Shown: positions 37,301 to 46,066, counted from the first letter of the stretch. The stretch is 64,000 nt of DNA from Wolbachia endosymbiont of Oedothorax gibbosus (GCF_936270435.1 NZ_OW370567.1:806001-870000), one strand, 5' to 3'. Notes: generated by a model from the sequence alone, not told the origin. Program-made: numbers and translations.

Positions 37301-37713
37301 ATGCCAGCTTCTATAGGAAAGCTGGAGATTAATTTGTAACAGAAAGCGTGTATGGTTTGTATAGTTAGACCAAGATTTTCCAGTTCAGAGAAAAGCCTTC
37401 TTGCTCTTGTTAAATAATCTTTATTTTTTCTGGATCCCAGTGTCACGCACTGGGATGACATTGGAAAGAAATCTAGTTGTTCTAGATCTGCTGCCAACAC
37501 ACTATCTGAACATATTGCCCACTTACTGAGTATGCTGTGAATGCGATTCTCCATTTCGTTTGCTGCAGCATTGGTGAATGTTAAGCAAAGAATATTTCTT
37601 TTGTTTTCTAATAAAAGTCTCAATACTCTGTCTATTAAGATTTTTGTTTTGCCTGTACCAGCGGACGCATTTACCCACACAGAGAAATTAGGATTTATGG
37701 CATTTGATCTCAT
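34354..37713 (-). CDS. addA: AddA-like helicase-nuclease subunit of double-strand break repair
   Basis: 1119 residues from ATG 37713 (MRSNAINPNFSVWVNASAGT); longer upstream frames would overlap ispE. UvrD-type motifs: WVNASAGTGKTKILIDRVLR (Walker A), HILVDEAQDNSISQW (motif II), VVGDVKQSIYRFQGA (III), AVRIMTIHKSKGLQAPIVFL (V) and RLLYVALTRAEDELYI (VI). The C-terminus has the RecB-type nuclease motif AIIIDYKSHR. WPE-encoded inserts interrupt the protein at 34798-34950, 36865-36955 and 37427-37465 without breaking the frame. It forms the AddAB complex with the distant addB. The three inserts fall outside the motifs. Confidence 0.88.
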   Translation of the reverse strand: MRSNAINPNFSVWVNASAGTGKTKILIDRVLRLLLENKRNILCLTFTNAAANEMENRIHSILSKWAICSDSVLAADLEQLDFFPMSSQCVTLGSRKNKDYLTRARRLFSELENLGLTIQTIHAFCYKLISSFPIEAGIAPNCTLSECKELHSLIFNKVLHNETVQDDINLIATEIDENKLRDLLYTLCVKRSMSANDSKYIKDKLNAPDGIHDLQSETIEHVERLAEILSEGSKRDQSYSAMLSDWFNSTKPSVPNGVIPVLDTGIQKKRTSVSYSDDTGMERKDTRIEDLAKVFLKLESNEKKSISSIATKSILEKFKDAEQIIESVQNVVFTHIRDMNSYQIFKRTSSLLSIFKVYVDLYNSEKSKNALLDYNDIIDLATNLLSDPDHKDWILFNLDQKIDHILVDEAQDNSISQWKIITNLCDEFFAGNDEKRTLFVVGDVKQSIYRFQGANSHLFNYMQQYFHTKTGWISCQLEKSFRSTPEVLMLVDRIFNNFRAEISFNDNEIKHVPHRENDQGYIEIWPALPKCKEKEQRALQIPLTCRKNHIIADRLLAQTIANRIHNWLNEGRILVAKDRHIEPRDIMVLVRQRNVLVDYIISELKKANVPVVGRDYFRIMDYIAVQDLIALAEFLLLQTNDLALANALKSPLFNFTEDDLFNIAYDRKEHSLWERIQDYSVVIYSELSYLINLSRIESPLALFTHILRTGKKKFAARLGLECFEVLDEFMNLVLQFENPSLQAFVQWIKENNPEIKNDMQSERNAVRIMTIHKSKGLQAPIVFLVDTNTVPRNSESIIFDGTEVPFWCGKNNNAYCDQVKREKKLEDYNEYLRLLYVALTRAEDELYILSKEPVQKCSWYDLITQYGEPYKKKQRSLQPIFKEKVEVLCVNANYPYIYKKRDYFDIPVISLPPALAHSSVSSQRPPLSSQCLTLEKEEKPASATHSSISFQHVTLESSEKEAWIPVSSTGMTDGYTRGLIIHSILQYMPKIEKERRKNWVRKYLDKINTSEDKDEIYSKILAFNEKYSYLFDLEGKSEITLSGTIDGESVLVRLDRLCITQDKAIIIDYKSHRNVSVSSLNEIKKQMLIYKTLVQEIYPNKQIECVVIYMEDLTLQSDF
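34798..34950. repeat. WPE cluster inside addA (C-terminal region)
   Basis: Consecutive arms TCATCCCAGTGCTTGACACT, CCAGCGTCACGTGCTG and AGTGTCAAGCACTGGGATGA, translated in frame as SSQCLTLEKEE ... WIPVSSTGMT just before the nuclease domain. Confidence 0.8.
36865..36955. repeat. WPE inside addA (middle)
   Basis: CCGGTGTCATCCGAGTAGCT...CAGTGTCAAGCACTGGAATG arms; in frame as VIPVLDTGIQKKRTSVSYSD. It falls between helicase motifs. Confidence 0.8.
37427..37465. repeat. WPE inside addA (N-terminal region)
   Basis: TTCTGGATCCCAGTGTCACG followed by CACTGGGATGACA; translated as MSSQCVTLGSRKNKD in the helicase 1B region. Confidence 0.8.
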
Positions 37714-37794
37714 CAGAAGTGCGAAAACCTTATAAAAGTTGACTAGAATAGCATTATACATATAATGTAAAAATAGTCTTAGTGAAGATATATA

Positions 37795-38661
37795 ATGAAA
37801 AGTTTTTGTGTAAAGGCGCCTGCAAAAATCAATCTTTTTTTGCATGTTGTAAATAAGAAGGAAACAGGATATCACTTGATTGAAGGTTTGTTTGTCTTTG
37901 CTAATCTCTCTAATTTTTTGGAGATAAAAGTAGGTGAGAAGGATTCTAGATATGATAACTCTACAGTTGAATTTATAAACTCCGAGTCTAGAATAAATAA
38001 CCAGTATAACACTGTAACGAAAGCGGTTAATCTGCTGCTTAGACATGCTCCTGTACGCACTAAAGTCACTGTAAGGGTTGTAAAAAACATACCAATTGCT
38101 GCAGGACTAGGTAGCGGATCCTCAGATGCTGGAGCTGTGATACGCACGCTAGGAAAGCTGTGGGAGGTTGATAGGACGATTTTAAATGAAATAGCCTTAA
38201 ACGTCGGTGCTGATGTTCCAGCAAGCGTAGATAGCAAGCCTGTTTTTGTTAGAGGTATTGGCGAAGAATTATGCCACATTAAAAAATTCTCTTTACCTAC
38301 GAATGTGGTGCTTGTGAAACCGAAAAAAAAGTTTTTGATTACACCAGAGGTATTTTCCAAACATGAAGGAAATTTTTCTGAGCCAATTAACTGGTGCGAT
38401 GACGCTGAAAAGGATTTGTTGAAGCTTCTTAAAGAGACGAGAAACGATCTTCAAGAAATAGCAATAAGCCTTGTTCCTGAAATTAAGGATGTGATATCAA
38501 CACTTGAGTCACAAGAAGGCTCTATACTTTCTCGCATGTCAGGCAGTGGTGTATCATGCTTTGGAATATTCGATAGTGAGGAAAATGCAAAAGCTGCTGC
38601 AGTTAATATCAGAAAAAAGCAACCAGAGTGGTGGGTATGTGACACTCAATTAATAGTTTGA
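37795..38661 (+). CDS. ispE: 4-diphosphocytidyl-2-C-methyl-D-erythritol kinase
   Basis: 288 residues. IspE phosphorylates CDP-ME at the 2-OH in the MEP pathway. GHMP-kinase motifs: VKAPAKINLFLHVVNKKETG at the N-terminus, the ATP-binding IPIAAGLGSGSSDAGAVIR and MSGSGVSCFGIF near the C-terminus. The start at 37795 is divergent from addA and excludes the longer addA starts. It is followed after 3 bases by the Mth938-like gene. Confidence 0.94.
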   Translation: MKSFCVKAPAKINLFLHVVNKKETGYHLIEGLFVFANLSNFLEIKVGEKDSRYDNSTVEFINSESRINNQYNTVTKAVNLLLRHAPVRTKVTVRVVKNIPIAAGLGSGSSDAGAVIRTLGKLWEVDRTILNEIALNVGADVPASVDSKPVFVRGIGEELCHIKKFSLPTNVVLVKPKKKFLITPEVFSKHEGNFSEPINWCDDAEKDLLKLLKETRNDLQEIAISLVPEIKDVISTLESQEGSILSRMSGSGVSCFGIFDSEENAKAAAVNIRKKQPEWWVCDTQLIV

Positions 38662-38664
38662 CTT

Positions 38665-39021
38665 ATGCCCTTAATTTCCGAGAATAAAAATCTTATAAAT
38701 GGTTACAGGGAAGGAAAATTTTTGGTGAATAATAGAGAATATTGCGGCTCAATTATAGTTTTTCCTGAAAAGGTAATTAAATTGAAAGAAAGTGATATAA
38801 ATAGCAAGGAACATTTTGAATCTTTTTTAACAGAGGAAATAGAAATTTTGATAATAGGTACTGGTAAAATACGCAATATACTAAGTTCTTCAGTGAAGTC
38901 CTATCTTATGGAACAAAAAGGTTTAAATTTTGAATTTATGACAACCGGTGCAGCATGCAGAACCCATAACGTTTTAATATCCGAAGATAGATTTGTTGTC
39001 AGTTATCTCATAGCCATATAG
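38665..39021 (+). CDS. Mth938-like domain protein
   Basis: 118 residues of the DUF498/Mth938 fold (NDUFAF3-like): INGYREGKFLVNNREYCGSI, EILIIGTGKIRNIL and FEFMTTGAACRTHNVLISED. The eukaryotic relative assists complex I assembly, but the bacterial role is not established. It sits between ispE and znuB with gaps of 3 and 1 bases, so all three are probably one transcript. Confidence 0.82.
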   Translation: MPLISENKNLINGYREGKFLVNNREYCGSIIVFPEKVIKLKESDINSKEHFESFLTEEIEILIIGTGKIRNILSSSVKSYLMEQKGLNFEFMTTGAACRTHNVLISEDRFVVSYLIAI

Positions 39022-39022
39022 C

Positions 39023-39832
39023 ATGCTTGAAATGTTTACCCAGGATTTTTTCATCAACAGTCTAGTTGCAGTAGTCGTAATTAGCCTAGTAACAGGCGCT
39101 TTAGGATCGTTTATGATATGGCAAAGGTTATCTTATCTTGGTGATAGTTTGTCCCATTCTTCATTGCTTGGTATTGCACTTGCTTTAATCTTTAAGATTA
39201 GCCCATCGCTTAGCATAATGCTCATTGCAATTACATTTGCTATACTACTTTCTCTTAATTTTAACAGATTATATTCTGCTGATACGATATTGAACATTGT
39301 TACCAATGTAGTTTTATCATCGAGTTTAATACTTATGTCTTTTCTTCCATCTGGCAATAATAGTATTATTAGCTCACTGTTTGGTGATATATTAACGCTC
39401 GATCAAAGTGATATAATATCGATTTTTTTAACCTCTCTAATAGTTACTTTGATATTAATATTTAGATGGCGTTATTGGTTAATGATTTCAATTAATCAAG
39501 ATTTAGCAGTAGTTGAGAAGATTAATGTTAATTTTGTTAGACTAGAATTTTTAATCACTCTTGCTATATTTATAGCAATTGCTGCCCAATTAATAGGAAT
39601 ATTACTCATTGCTGCATTTTTGCTAATACCAGCAGCATCTGCAAGGCTCATTTCGAAAACTCCAATGCAGATGATTATTGTTGCAACAGTTTTTTCTGTG
39701 ATTTCTGGGATATCAGGTCTGATGTTATCTGCAAGTTTTGATTTGTTAACTGGACCTGCAATTATACTTGTTGCAGCCGTGTATTTAATTGTCGCTTATT
39801 TTATAAGGCTAGTATTAAGTAGGTTGGCTTAA
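39023..39832 (+). CDS. znuB: Zinc/manganese ABC transporter permease
   Basis: 269 residues, about eight membrane helices. ABC-3 family permease for divalent metal uptake. Typical features are GALGSFMIWQRLSYLGDSLSHS near the N-terminus and LIGILLIAAFLLIPAASARL. The ATPase and binding protein are not adjacent. It starts one base after the preceding stop. Confidence 0.88.
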   Translation: MLEMFTQDFFINSLVAVVVISLVTGALGSFMIWQRLSYLGDSLSHSSLLGIALALIFKISPSLSIMLIAITFAILLSLNFNRLYSADTILNIVTNVVLSSSLILMSFLPSGNNSIISSLFGDILTLDQSDIISIFLTSLIVTLILIFRWRYWLMISINQDLAVVEKINVNFVRLEFLITLAIFIAIAAQLIGILLIAAFLLIPAASARLISKTPMQMIIVATVFSVISGISGLMLSASFDLLTGPAIILVAAVYLIVAYFIRLVLSRLA

Positions 39833-39963
39833 TTTTAGTCTCTAGTATTAATAATTTTGTAATATACTCATTATAAAACATCACTATCTTAGCACAAAAT
39901 AGTTTTTGCTATACTATTATTTATATGCTAATGATAAGTTGTTAATTTTATGGAGTAAGCAAT

Positions 39964-40143
39964 ATGAGCGAAGAAGGATTTTTTTCCAAATATATATCTC
40001 AACCTGTGAAAAAATTTTATAATTATATTACAGGAAAAACAGAAGAGTCAGATGATGTAGCAGGTGATGTGCATAATATTGCACAAGGAGACTCAGAGTC
40101 TTTGGATACTCATGTACAGTCAAATGAGAATGATATCATATAG
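39964..40143 (+). CDS. Small unknown acidic protein upstream of holA
   Basis: 59 residues (MSEEGFFSKYISQPVKKFYN ... NENDII), preceded by GGAG 9 bases before the ATG. The N-terminal third is amphipathic and aromatic; the rest is acidic and probably disordered. The stop lies 5 bases before holA, so it is likely co-transcribed. No family recognised; the ribosome site and spacing support a real gene. Confidence 0.55.
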   Translation: MSEEGFFSKYISQPVKKFYNYITGKTEESDDVAGDVHNIAQGDSESLDTHVQSNENDII

Positions 40144-40148
40144 ATAGC

Positions 40149-41165
40149 ATGAGGGTTACACCATCCAAAGTTAAAAGATTCCTAGAGAAACCTGATGCTT
40201 TAAGTGGTGTGTTAATTCATGGAAGTGATAACAGTAGGGTTGGTTTTTATGTACAAGAAATAATTGCTAATTTGGATGAGTATTCAGTTCAGGTGATGGA
40301 TTTTGCAATAGTGAATAAGTCACCCGGTTTACTGTTTTCTGAATTGGCAAACATTTCGATGTTTACCAGCAAAAAATTAATTAAGCTGATAAATGTGAGT
40401 GGAGGTATATCCAAAGAGTTAAAAAACGTATTGGATTATAACGCAAGTGGTCACTATGTAATGATGGTAGCAAGTGATCTTCCATATAATTCTGCGACTA
40501 AAAGTTATATGGAGAGTTCAAAAATTTTTGGTGTAATTGCTTGCTATAAGGACAGCAACAGCAATCTTTATGACATTATATCAAGTTACTTGAAACAAAA
40601 TGATATAAAATGCACAAATGAGATAATCTACCATTTGCAATCTTACTTTAATCATAGCAAGCTGCCTATATGTTCAGAACTTGAGAAGTTAGTTTTGTAC
40701 TTAGGGGAGAGAAAAGACCTAAAACTTACTGATATAGAATTATGCTTTTCAACTTCCGGCAACGACTATGCTACACTTGATGATCTATGCTCTGCCATAG
40801 CAAGTAAAGATATGTCGCGCTTCATTAGAATTTCTGATGCATTGATATCGCAAGAAAATTTTTCACCGATAGCGCTAATTCGCATTATATCAAATTATTT
40901 CCTACGCCTTGAAACCGTTTTGCTGTCAGTGCAAGGTGGAATGAGTGAGCAGGCTGCGATTGATCAGCTAAGCCCTCCATTGTTTTTTAAACAATTGCAG
41001 AGCTTTAAATCTCATTTGAAAAGTTTGCAACTTTCAGAACTTAAGAAGATCTTGGAAAAATTGATAAGCTTAGAAGTTACCTGTAAAAAAACTGATTTAG
41101 ATCATAAAATGATTTTTCAGCAGGTGATTTGTCATATTACAAATACAATTACTTGCTATAGCTAA
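40149..41165 (+). CDS. holA: DNA polymerase III subunit delta
   Basis: 338 residues. HolA is the wrench of the clamp loader, opening the beta sliding clamp. The N-terminal region (MRVTPSKVKRFLEKPDALSG, VLIHGSDNSRVGFYVQEI) and the C-terminal collar helices (LSPPLFFKQLQSFKSHLKSL) match the alphaproteobacterial family. There is no functional Walker motif, as usual for delta. Length is normal. Confidence 0.85.
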   Translation: MRVTPSKVKRFLEKPDALSGVLIHGSDNSRVGFYVQEIIANLDEYSVQVMDFAIVNKSPGLLFSELANISMFTSKKLIKLINVSGGISKELKNVLDYNASGHYVMMVASDLPYNSATKSYMESSKIFGVIACYKDSNSNLYDIISSYLKQNDIKCTNEIIYHLQSYFNHSKLPICSELEKLVLYLGERKDLKLTDIELCFSTSGNDYATLDDLCSAIASKDMSRFIRISDALISQENFSPIALIRIISNYFLRLETVLLSVQGGMSEQAAIDQLSPPLFFKQLQSFKSHLKSLQLSELKKILEKLISLEVTCKKTDLDHKMIFQQVICHITNTITCYS

Positions 41166-41183
41166 CAAAGATAAGGTGTAACC

Positions 41184-41233
41184 AGACTGCATTCTGTGAA
41201 AAACACATTTGAGCTTTCTTCAATTTAAAATAA
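41184..41233. repeat. 50-bp dispersed repeat (copy 2)
   Basis: Same orientation as 31426-31475, beginning AGACTGCATTCTGTGAAAAA. It is located 70 bases before the Rpn-family fragment. Confidence 0.6.
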
Positions 41234-41305
41234 ATACAGAAACTAGCTATCTTCAAAAATATGGTTGAATAATTGTGTGTATAATTATTAATATTTTTAA
41301 GCATT

Positions 41306-41557
41306 TTGGCTATGGCTTTATCTAAGTTTCTCGACCCTAAGCTGGATTTGACCTTCAAAAAAATATTTGGAACGGAAAAAAATAAGAATATTCTCATACA
41401 TTTTTTGAACGATATTTTAGGGTTTACTGAGATAAATCCAATACAAGAAGTTGAGTTTCTTAGCACTATTATGGATCCCGAAGTTGCCTCTGATAAACAA
41501 AGTATTGTTGATGTTCTCTGTACTGATTCCACTGGAACTCAGCTAATAATTGAAATG
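41306..41557 (+). pseudogene. Rpn-family (PD-(D/E)XK) nuclease/transposase gene, 5' part
   Basis: 84 codons: LDPKLDLTFKKIFGTEKNKN, ILIHFLNDILGFTE, QSIVDVLCTDSTGTQLIIEM. This is the N-terminal half of the Rpn/PDDEXK-2 family, recombination-promoting nucleases common in Rickettsiales. The gene breaks exactly after the Glu-Met codons of the catalytic IEMQ motif, where a group II intron-like sequence begins with GTGCGAC. The 3' half is not found nearby. Confidence 0.7.
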
Positions 41558-42330
41558 GTGCGACCTGAAAGTCTTCGGTCATATTGTTTAAAAGGAGAGG
41601 AATTCATTCAGAAAGAAACTGAAAGGATTCTAAAACTTATTAAACCAGATGTTTTGCCATCTGAGTCTATGCATCAGTGCGAATCGGGCAACCAGTTGGT
41701 GCCGAGCGATGCGGACAATGAACCTCCTCTTGAAAAAGAAGATGCTCAATCGTGAGAGAAAGCATAAACTACAAGCATCATGTGGTTGGAGGGCTAGGCT
41801 TAGTGGTATGGTGAACGCAAGTGAAGTTTCATAAGTATCGTAATTACGAAAGAGCTAAAGATGCTGACAAGCTCTGACCAAAAGGTAATGTGACATTTTT
41901 CATTTCTGGATGTACGCAAATCACCGGTATAGAGAAGCCACCTAACCCACTGTTGTATGATAGAAGGAACAGGGTAAGCCTGTATTTCGCCTATATGGCA
42001 AGCAAACCGCAAGGAATGCTGATGAAGGTGCAGGTAAAGGATAATGGAGAAAGCGAATGCCAGTTTGTAATGAAATGGATAGACATTAATTCGCGTGAAA
42101 ACGAGCAGACTTCCATTTGGTCCTTCGTGACAAGAAACTTTGTCAACCACTTAAGGTAGGAAAGCAGATGATTACAAGTAAAACTGTAAGTGCACTTACC
42201 AACAACTCCGAAGCATGGCATATGTGAAAGGTTCCACAGAACTATGCAAGATCAATATTATCTTTAGAAAGAAAATTTACACCTCTTTGGCAGAACTTCA
42301 GTTAGATGTAGACCATTGGGTGCATTCTTA
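41558..42330 (+). mobile_element. 5' fragment of a group II intron
   Basis: Begins GTGCGACCTGAAAGTC, matching the GUGYG 5' end of group II introns, at a point that splits a coding motif. The following sequence is long, GC-richer than its surroundings, full of short stems (GGTGAACGCAAGTGAAGTTTC; GGAACAGGGTAAGCCTGTAT) and lacks long ORFs, as expected of domain I. No reverse transcriptase and no domain V were found: the element ends where IS630 begins. ORFs seen inside (for example 41890-42159) are probably not genes. Confidence 0.55.
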
Positions 42331-43433
42331 TACCAATTCTCACTGCAGAACAAACAGATAGACAACAATGGAAAAAAAGCCATACTAAACTAAGTGTAAT
42401 AGCGAGGTATAAATGGCATTAAGATCAAAATTATTGGATGAAAAAGTAGTGGAATCGGCAAAAGCAATGCTGAAGAAAGTAAGAAATAACGCATACGTTA
42501 CAAAAAAACTAAATGCTGTAATTGCAGCAAAAAAGCACAGCATAACAGCGGTAGCAAAGATATGTTGCATTTCAAGAACTGCACTGACTGAGTGGATAAA
42601 GCACCTAAAATTTAACAGAGAGGAAAAATTGTTTGCTCCACCTCAACGTCGTAGAAAAACTAGATTGGATCAAAGTCAGCGTGAACAAGTTGAAGCATGG
42701 ATACAAGACAATCCTAATATCACCATTAAAGAAATGAGAATAAAAATCCAGGAAAGATTTGGTTTGGATATCAGTAAGTCCACAGTACACCGTAATATGC
42801 AAAGAATGAAATTCTCATATATTACTCCAAGACCAGTTCATAATGGTCAAGATAAAAGCAAACAAGAGGAGTTTAAAAAAAAATCTCAACGAAACTATTG
42901 GCAAATATCCAGAAAAAGAGCTATTTTTCTTTGATGAGTCTCGGTTTGGCACACATTCAAAAATTGGACATGGGTGGTTTAAAAAAGGCATTAGGACACA
43001 GGTTAAAATAAAATTAGGTAGGCAAAATTTCTATCTCTATAGTGCGGTTAATCCTAGAAATGGAGAGAGTTCTAGCTTGTTTGCACCAAATGTCAACACT
43101 GATTGCATGAATATATTTCTTGAGCAGATGTCGCAATATCTAGGAATACGAGAGACTTTTCTCGTTATGGACTGTGCTAGTTGGCATAGGTCAAAAAATT
43201 TAAAGGTACCTAAAAATATCGATATTATATACCTACCTCCATACTCACCTGAGCTCAATCCTGTTGAGAGGTTTTGGTTATATATAAAACAGAACATTTT
43301 GTGCAATAAAATATACGATACAATTACCCTGCTTGAGCGCACTTTGTGTAAATTTGTTACCTCTCTTACCCACTCCATAATTAAACAACTCTGCAATGTC
43401 TCCTATTTGTCCTCCTAATAATGAGAATTGGTA
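42331..43433 (+). mobile_element. IS630-family element
   Basis: Terminal repeats TACCAATTCTCACTG (left) and AATGAGAATTGGTA (right) with TA at both ends, the IS630/Tc1 target. It contains a transposase in two overlapping frames. The left flank is group II intron sequence, the right flank IS481 sequence. Confidence 0.8.
42413..43418 (+). CDS. IS630-family transposase in two frames
   Basis: The first frame (42413-42934) has the helix-turn-helix domains (ITAVAKICCISRTALTEWIK; TRLDQSQREQVEAWIQDNPN). The second (open to 43418) has the DDE core: ELFFFDESRFGTH (Asp), FLVMDCASWHRSKN (Asp) and PPYSPELNPVERFWLYIKQN (Glu). They join at an A9 run (42878-42886); one A less would give a continuous protein. 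Transcriptional slippage on such runs is a known way to express two-frame transposases, so it may be functional. Confidence 0.75.
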
Positions 43434-43618
43434 TTACAATAGATCTAGACCGCATTCAGGTAAATATTGCTATCCTATGCAAACCTTTTTTGATAGTATG
43501 CATATTGCTTATCAGAAAAATATTGATAGCATTAAACAGGATGCTGATTTTGGTTTTGACTTTGTCAATTCTTCTGTCAGTTAATTCACGCCTGTCAGAT
43601 CAAGTCTAAACTATTACA
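43434..43618 (+). mobile_element. Right-end fragment of an IS481-family element
   Basis: Encodes the transposase C-terminus (YNRSRPHSGKYCY, MQTFFDSMHIAYQKNIDS) and ends with CCTGTCAGATCAAGTCTAAA CTATTACA, the complement of the terminus at 7686-7713. IS630 removed the upstream part. Confidence 0.75.
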
Positions 43619-43619
43619 G

Positions 43620-43769
43620 CTAAAGTATGGGCAAGAATATATTGAAAAAGGAATGAACTATTATGAAACACGTTACAAAGAGAGAGTTAAAAAAAACTTG
43701 ATCAAAAAAGCACAGGAATTTGGCTACATCTTAGTTCAAAAAGATGAACTAGTTGAGGGAGTTTCTTAG
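43620..43769 (+). pseudogene. C-terminal scrap of an unassigned transposase
   Basis: An open frame reads LKYGQEYIEKGMNYYETRYK, ERVKKNLIKKAQEFGYILVQ and ends ELVEGVS. The style is that of the tail of a DDE transposase, but I cannot assign the family. No start is present. Confidence 0.4.
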
Positions 43770-43774
43770 AAGCG

Positions 43775-43949
43775 CATAGTTGAAGTCAAAGTTCTGGTTA
43801 AGAAATGTTGCTGCTGAGTTGTTTGCACTGAAAAAAGCTCTGTTAAAAAATGAGATAGATGTTTTTAGATTTGCCAGACGTGCCAGAAAATTGCGAAAAC
43901 GTACAAGGTATTACTTGAAGGAGATATTTTACCTACCTGAAGCAATGTA
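43775..43949 (+). mobile_element. IS66 internal fragment
   Basis: Nearly identical to 50368-50540 inside the IS66 copy (WLRNVAAELFALKKALLKNE; RKLRKRTRYYLKEIFYLPEA). It ends in TGTATCTGTTCAG, an IS66-like terminus that is also the IS4 copy 2 target. Confidence 0.75.
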
Positions 43950-43976
43950 TCTGTTCAGACAATGGCGTCAACTTAA

Positions 43977-44839
43977 GAACCTGTTTAAAATCTTCGTAAT
44001 AAGAGAGAAATGAAGGAGAGAACAACCATCTGTAAGCTAGTGTTGAGTTTCCGCTCGCAATTTTTCCACAAACGCCTACATTTTTCCAACCAAGCAAAAG
44101 AACGCTCAACAACCCATCTCTTTGGCAGTACAACAAAGGTGTGTAATTCACTTCGCTTTATTACTTCGACCGTCGAACCAATAGTTGCTTTTATTTGTGT
44201 TGCAAAATTTTCTCCAGTGTAGCCTGCATCAACAAGTATATTTTTAACTTCAGAGAGTTTTTCTTTAGCATTTTCGACCATTTTCATGGCACTGCTGCGG
44301 TCGGTTGCTTCTGCCGTTGTTACATAAATCGCGTGTGGTAAACCTTGTGTATCTACTGCAATATGGCGCTTTATTCCTGAAATTTTTTTACCTGCATCGT
44401 AGCCCTTATTTTCAGCAGTATCTGCATTTTTTACGCTCTGAGCATCAATTATACAAAAACTAGTTCTTTCTTTCCGACCATTGCTGATACGTGTCTCTCC
44501 AACTAATTTTTTTTAATACACGCTCCAAAGTACTTTCTGTATCTTCGCTTGGTTTTTCACTCCATTTTTTAAAATATTCGTAACAACTTCGCCATTTTGG
44601 AAAATCTTTTGGCAGCATTCTCCACTGACAGGCACTTTTTAGGACGTACAGCACTGCACAAAATACATCATACAAATCAAGTTTTCTTGGTTTTGTTTTC
44701 TTCCTACTACTCTCCAGAATTGATCTGATTTTTTCAAATTGTTCTCGACTTATGTCACTTGGGTATAAATTTCTCATATATCCTTATTCATATACATCAT
44801 CTCATAGTTTATCACTTTTTTGAGATTATGAACAGGTTC
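43977..44839 (-). mobile_element. IS5 family (IS1031 group) element nested in IS4 copy 2
   Basis: 863 bases with GAACCTGTT termini and TAA/TTA flanks. orf1 is 44460-44777; the second frame is read from about 44465 down to 43985. Compared with the copy in IS4-1, the ends match well, but residues about 50-85 of orf1 differ strongly (FPKWRSCYEYFKKWSEKPSE instead of FPRWENVYYYFQMWNKKNGA). Confidence 0.85.
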
Positions 44840-44930
44840 TAAGAGCATACATTAGCAAACTCTCCTAAAGACATGATGGCGTTTGGGCTTATCTACTTTA
44901 TTGCGGCTATACAATCTTCCCGGTCGGATC

Positions 44931-46066
44931 TTAACTTTGGCGCGTATACTTAAAAAGGGCTTGAAAATCTTTTGGCGCAACGAGCACTTGATAAAGTTTC
45001 TGTCTCATCACACCAAATAAAACTGAAAAATTTAAACGGTACTCGGCAATTTGATCTGGGTTCCAAGGCCCTTGTGCATCACACATATGAAGCGATAATA
45101 TATTGCACATGACCAAGTTTGCCCAAAATTCTTGTAATACAGCCTCTAAATTTACCCCAGAAAAATTCTCTAACTCTGCTCCTACTTTGAGTCGTTTGTA
45201 GCACTCTTCTATGTGCCACCTTAATACATAAGCTTTACTGATATCTTCCAAAGTAAATTTTTCTCGATCAAAAAGTGAAGTAACTAATACCTCTGTTTCT
45301 CCGTTAGCTAATGTCAGCTCTTACTTTCTGTCCTTTCATTTTATTTTTTAGCTTTTCATTTTCTAATATAAAATCAAAATCTGATTCGCCAGATGCAATT
45401 CGTTCCCATAGCTTGCTATAATTTCTTTTTTGCAAGCGAAAAATAAAATCTACTTCCAAATCATCATGCTGCTGAATGAATTTTACTGAAGGATAACCAC
45501 GATCATAGATAAATAATAATTTCTTTTGATTTAATGAACGCATTTGAGTGATAACTTCGGGTAATTGCTCTTCCGCCAACGTTTGTTCCCAAGCCGCAAG
45601 GCGAGCACTGCAAATCAGTGAAGTACATAAATCAACAAACAAAGAAACTCTTGCCAATGGTGGCATTGTGCCTGTTGTTCCATTTGGTTTAAAGCGGCCA
45701 AACTCGGATACAATTTCCTCAGAGCTGGGTAATCTCATACCAGAACCATCTGCTGCAATAAGTCTATAGCCTCTCCAGCTCAGATTCATCTTGATAGGCT
45801 GTTTGGATGCTTAAATTCTTTAAAACCTGTATTTATACCTTGCTTTAGAAAAAGCTTGCTTTGAGGGTACATGTCAATGGCTCCATAAGTTCACATTCTA
45901 TTCCCAAACTTTTTTTAACTAACTTTAAAATCATAGAAAATACTGTCGTAAAAGGGAGTTTTCTTGTTCGCGTGAAACTGTTCTTTCCAACACAATGGAT
46001 TCTCTGAAAAGCTTTCGAGTATATTATATTTTTAATTTGTAGAATAAAATTTTTTCCTTTTTGCAT
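44931..46066 (-). pseudogene. IS4-family transposase in three frames (copy 2)
   Basis: ORFs at 45845-46066, 45304-45789 and 44931-45251 have the same translations as the three ORFs of copy 1, with the same frame breaks. IS4 residues present: ADGSGMRLP, IYDRGYPS, YVLRWHIEECYKRLK. Confidence 0.8.

Noticed and set aside
37714..38046. Longer N-terminus for addA
   Set aside because: It overlaps the start of ispE on the other strand, and the added residues do not resemble AddA; the first family-like sequence begins at ATG 37713.
41890..42159. 89-codon ORF in the group II intron region
   Set aside because: It starts with a non-ATG codon, has no recognisable motif and lies in sequence better explained as structured intron RNA.
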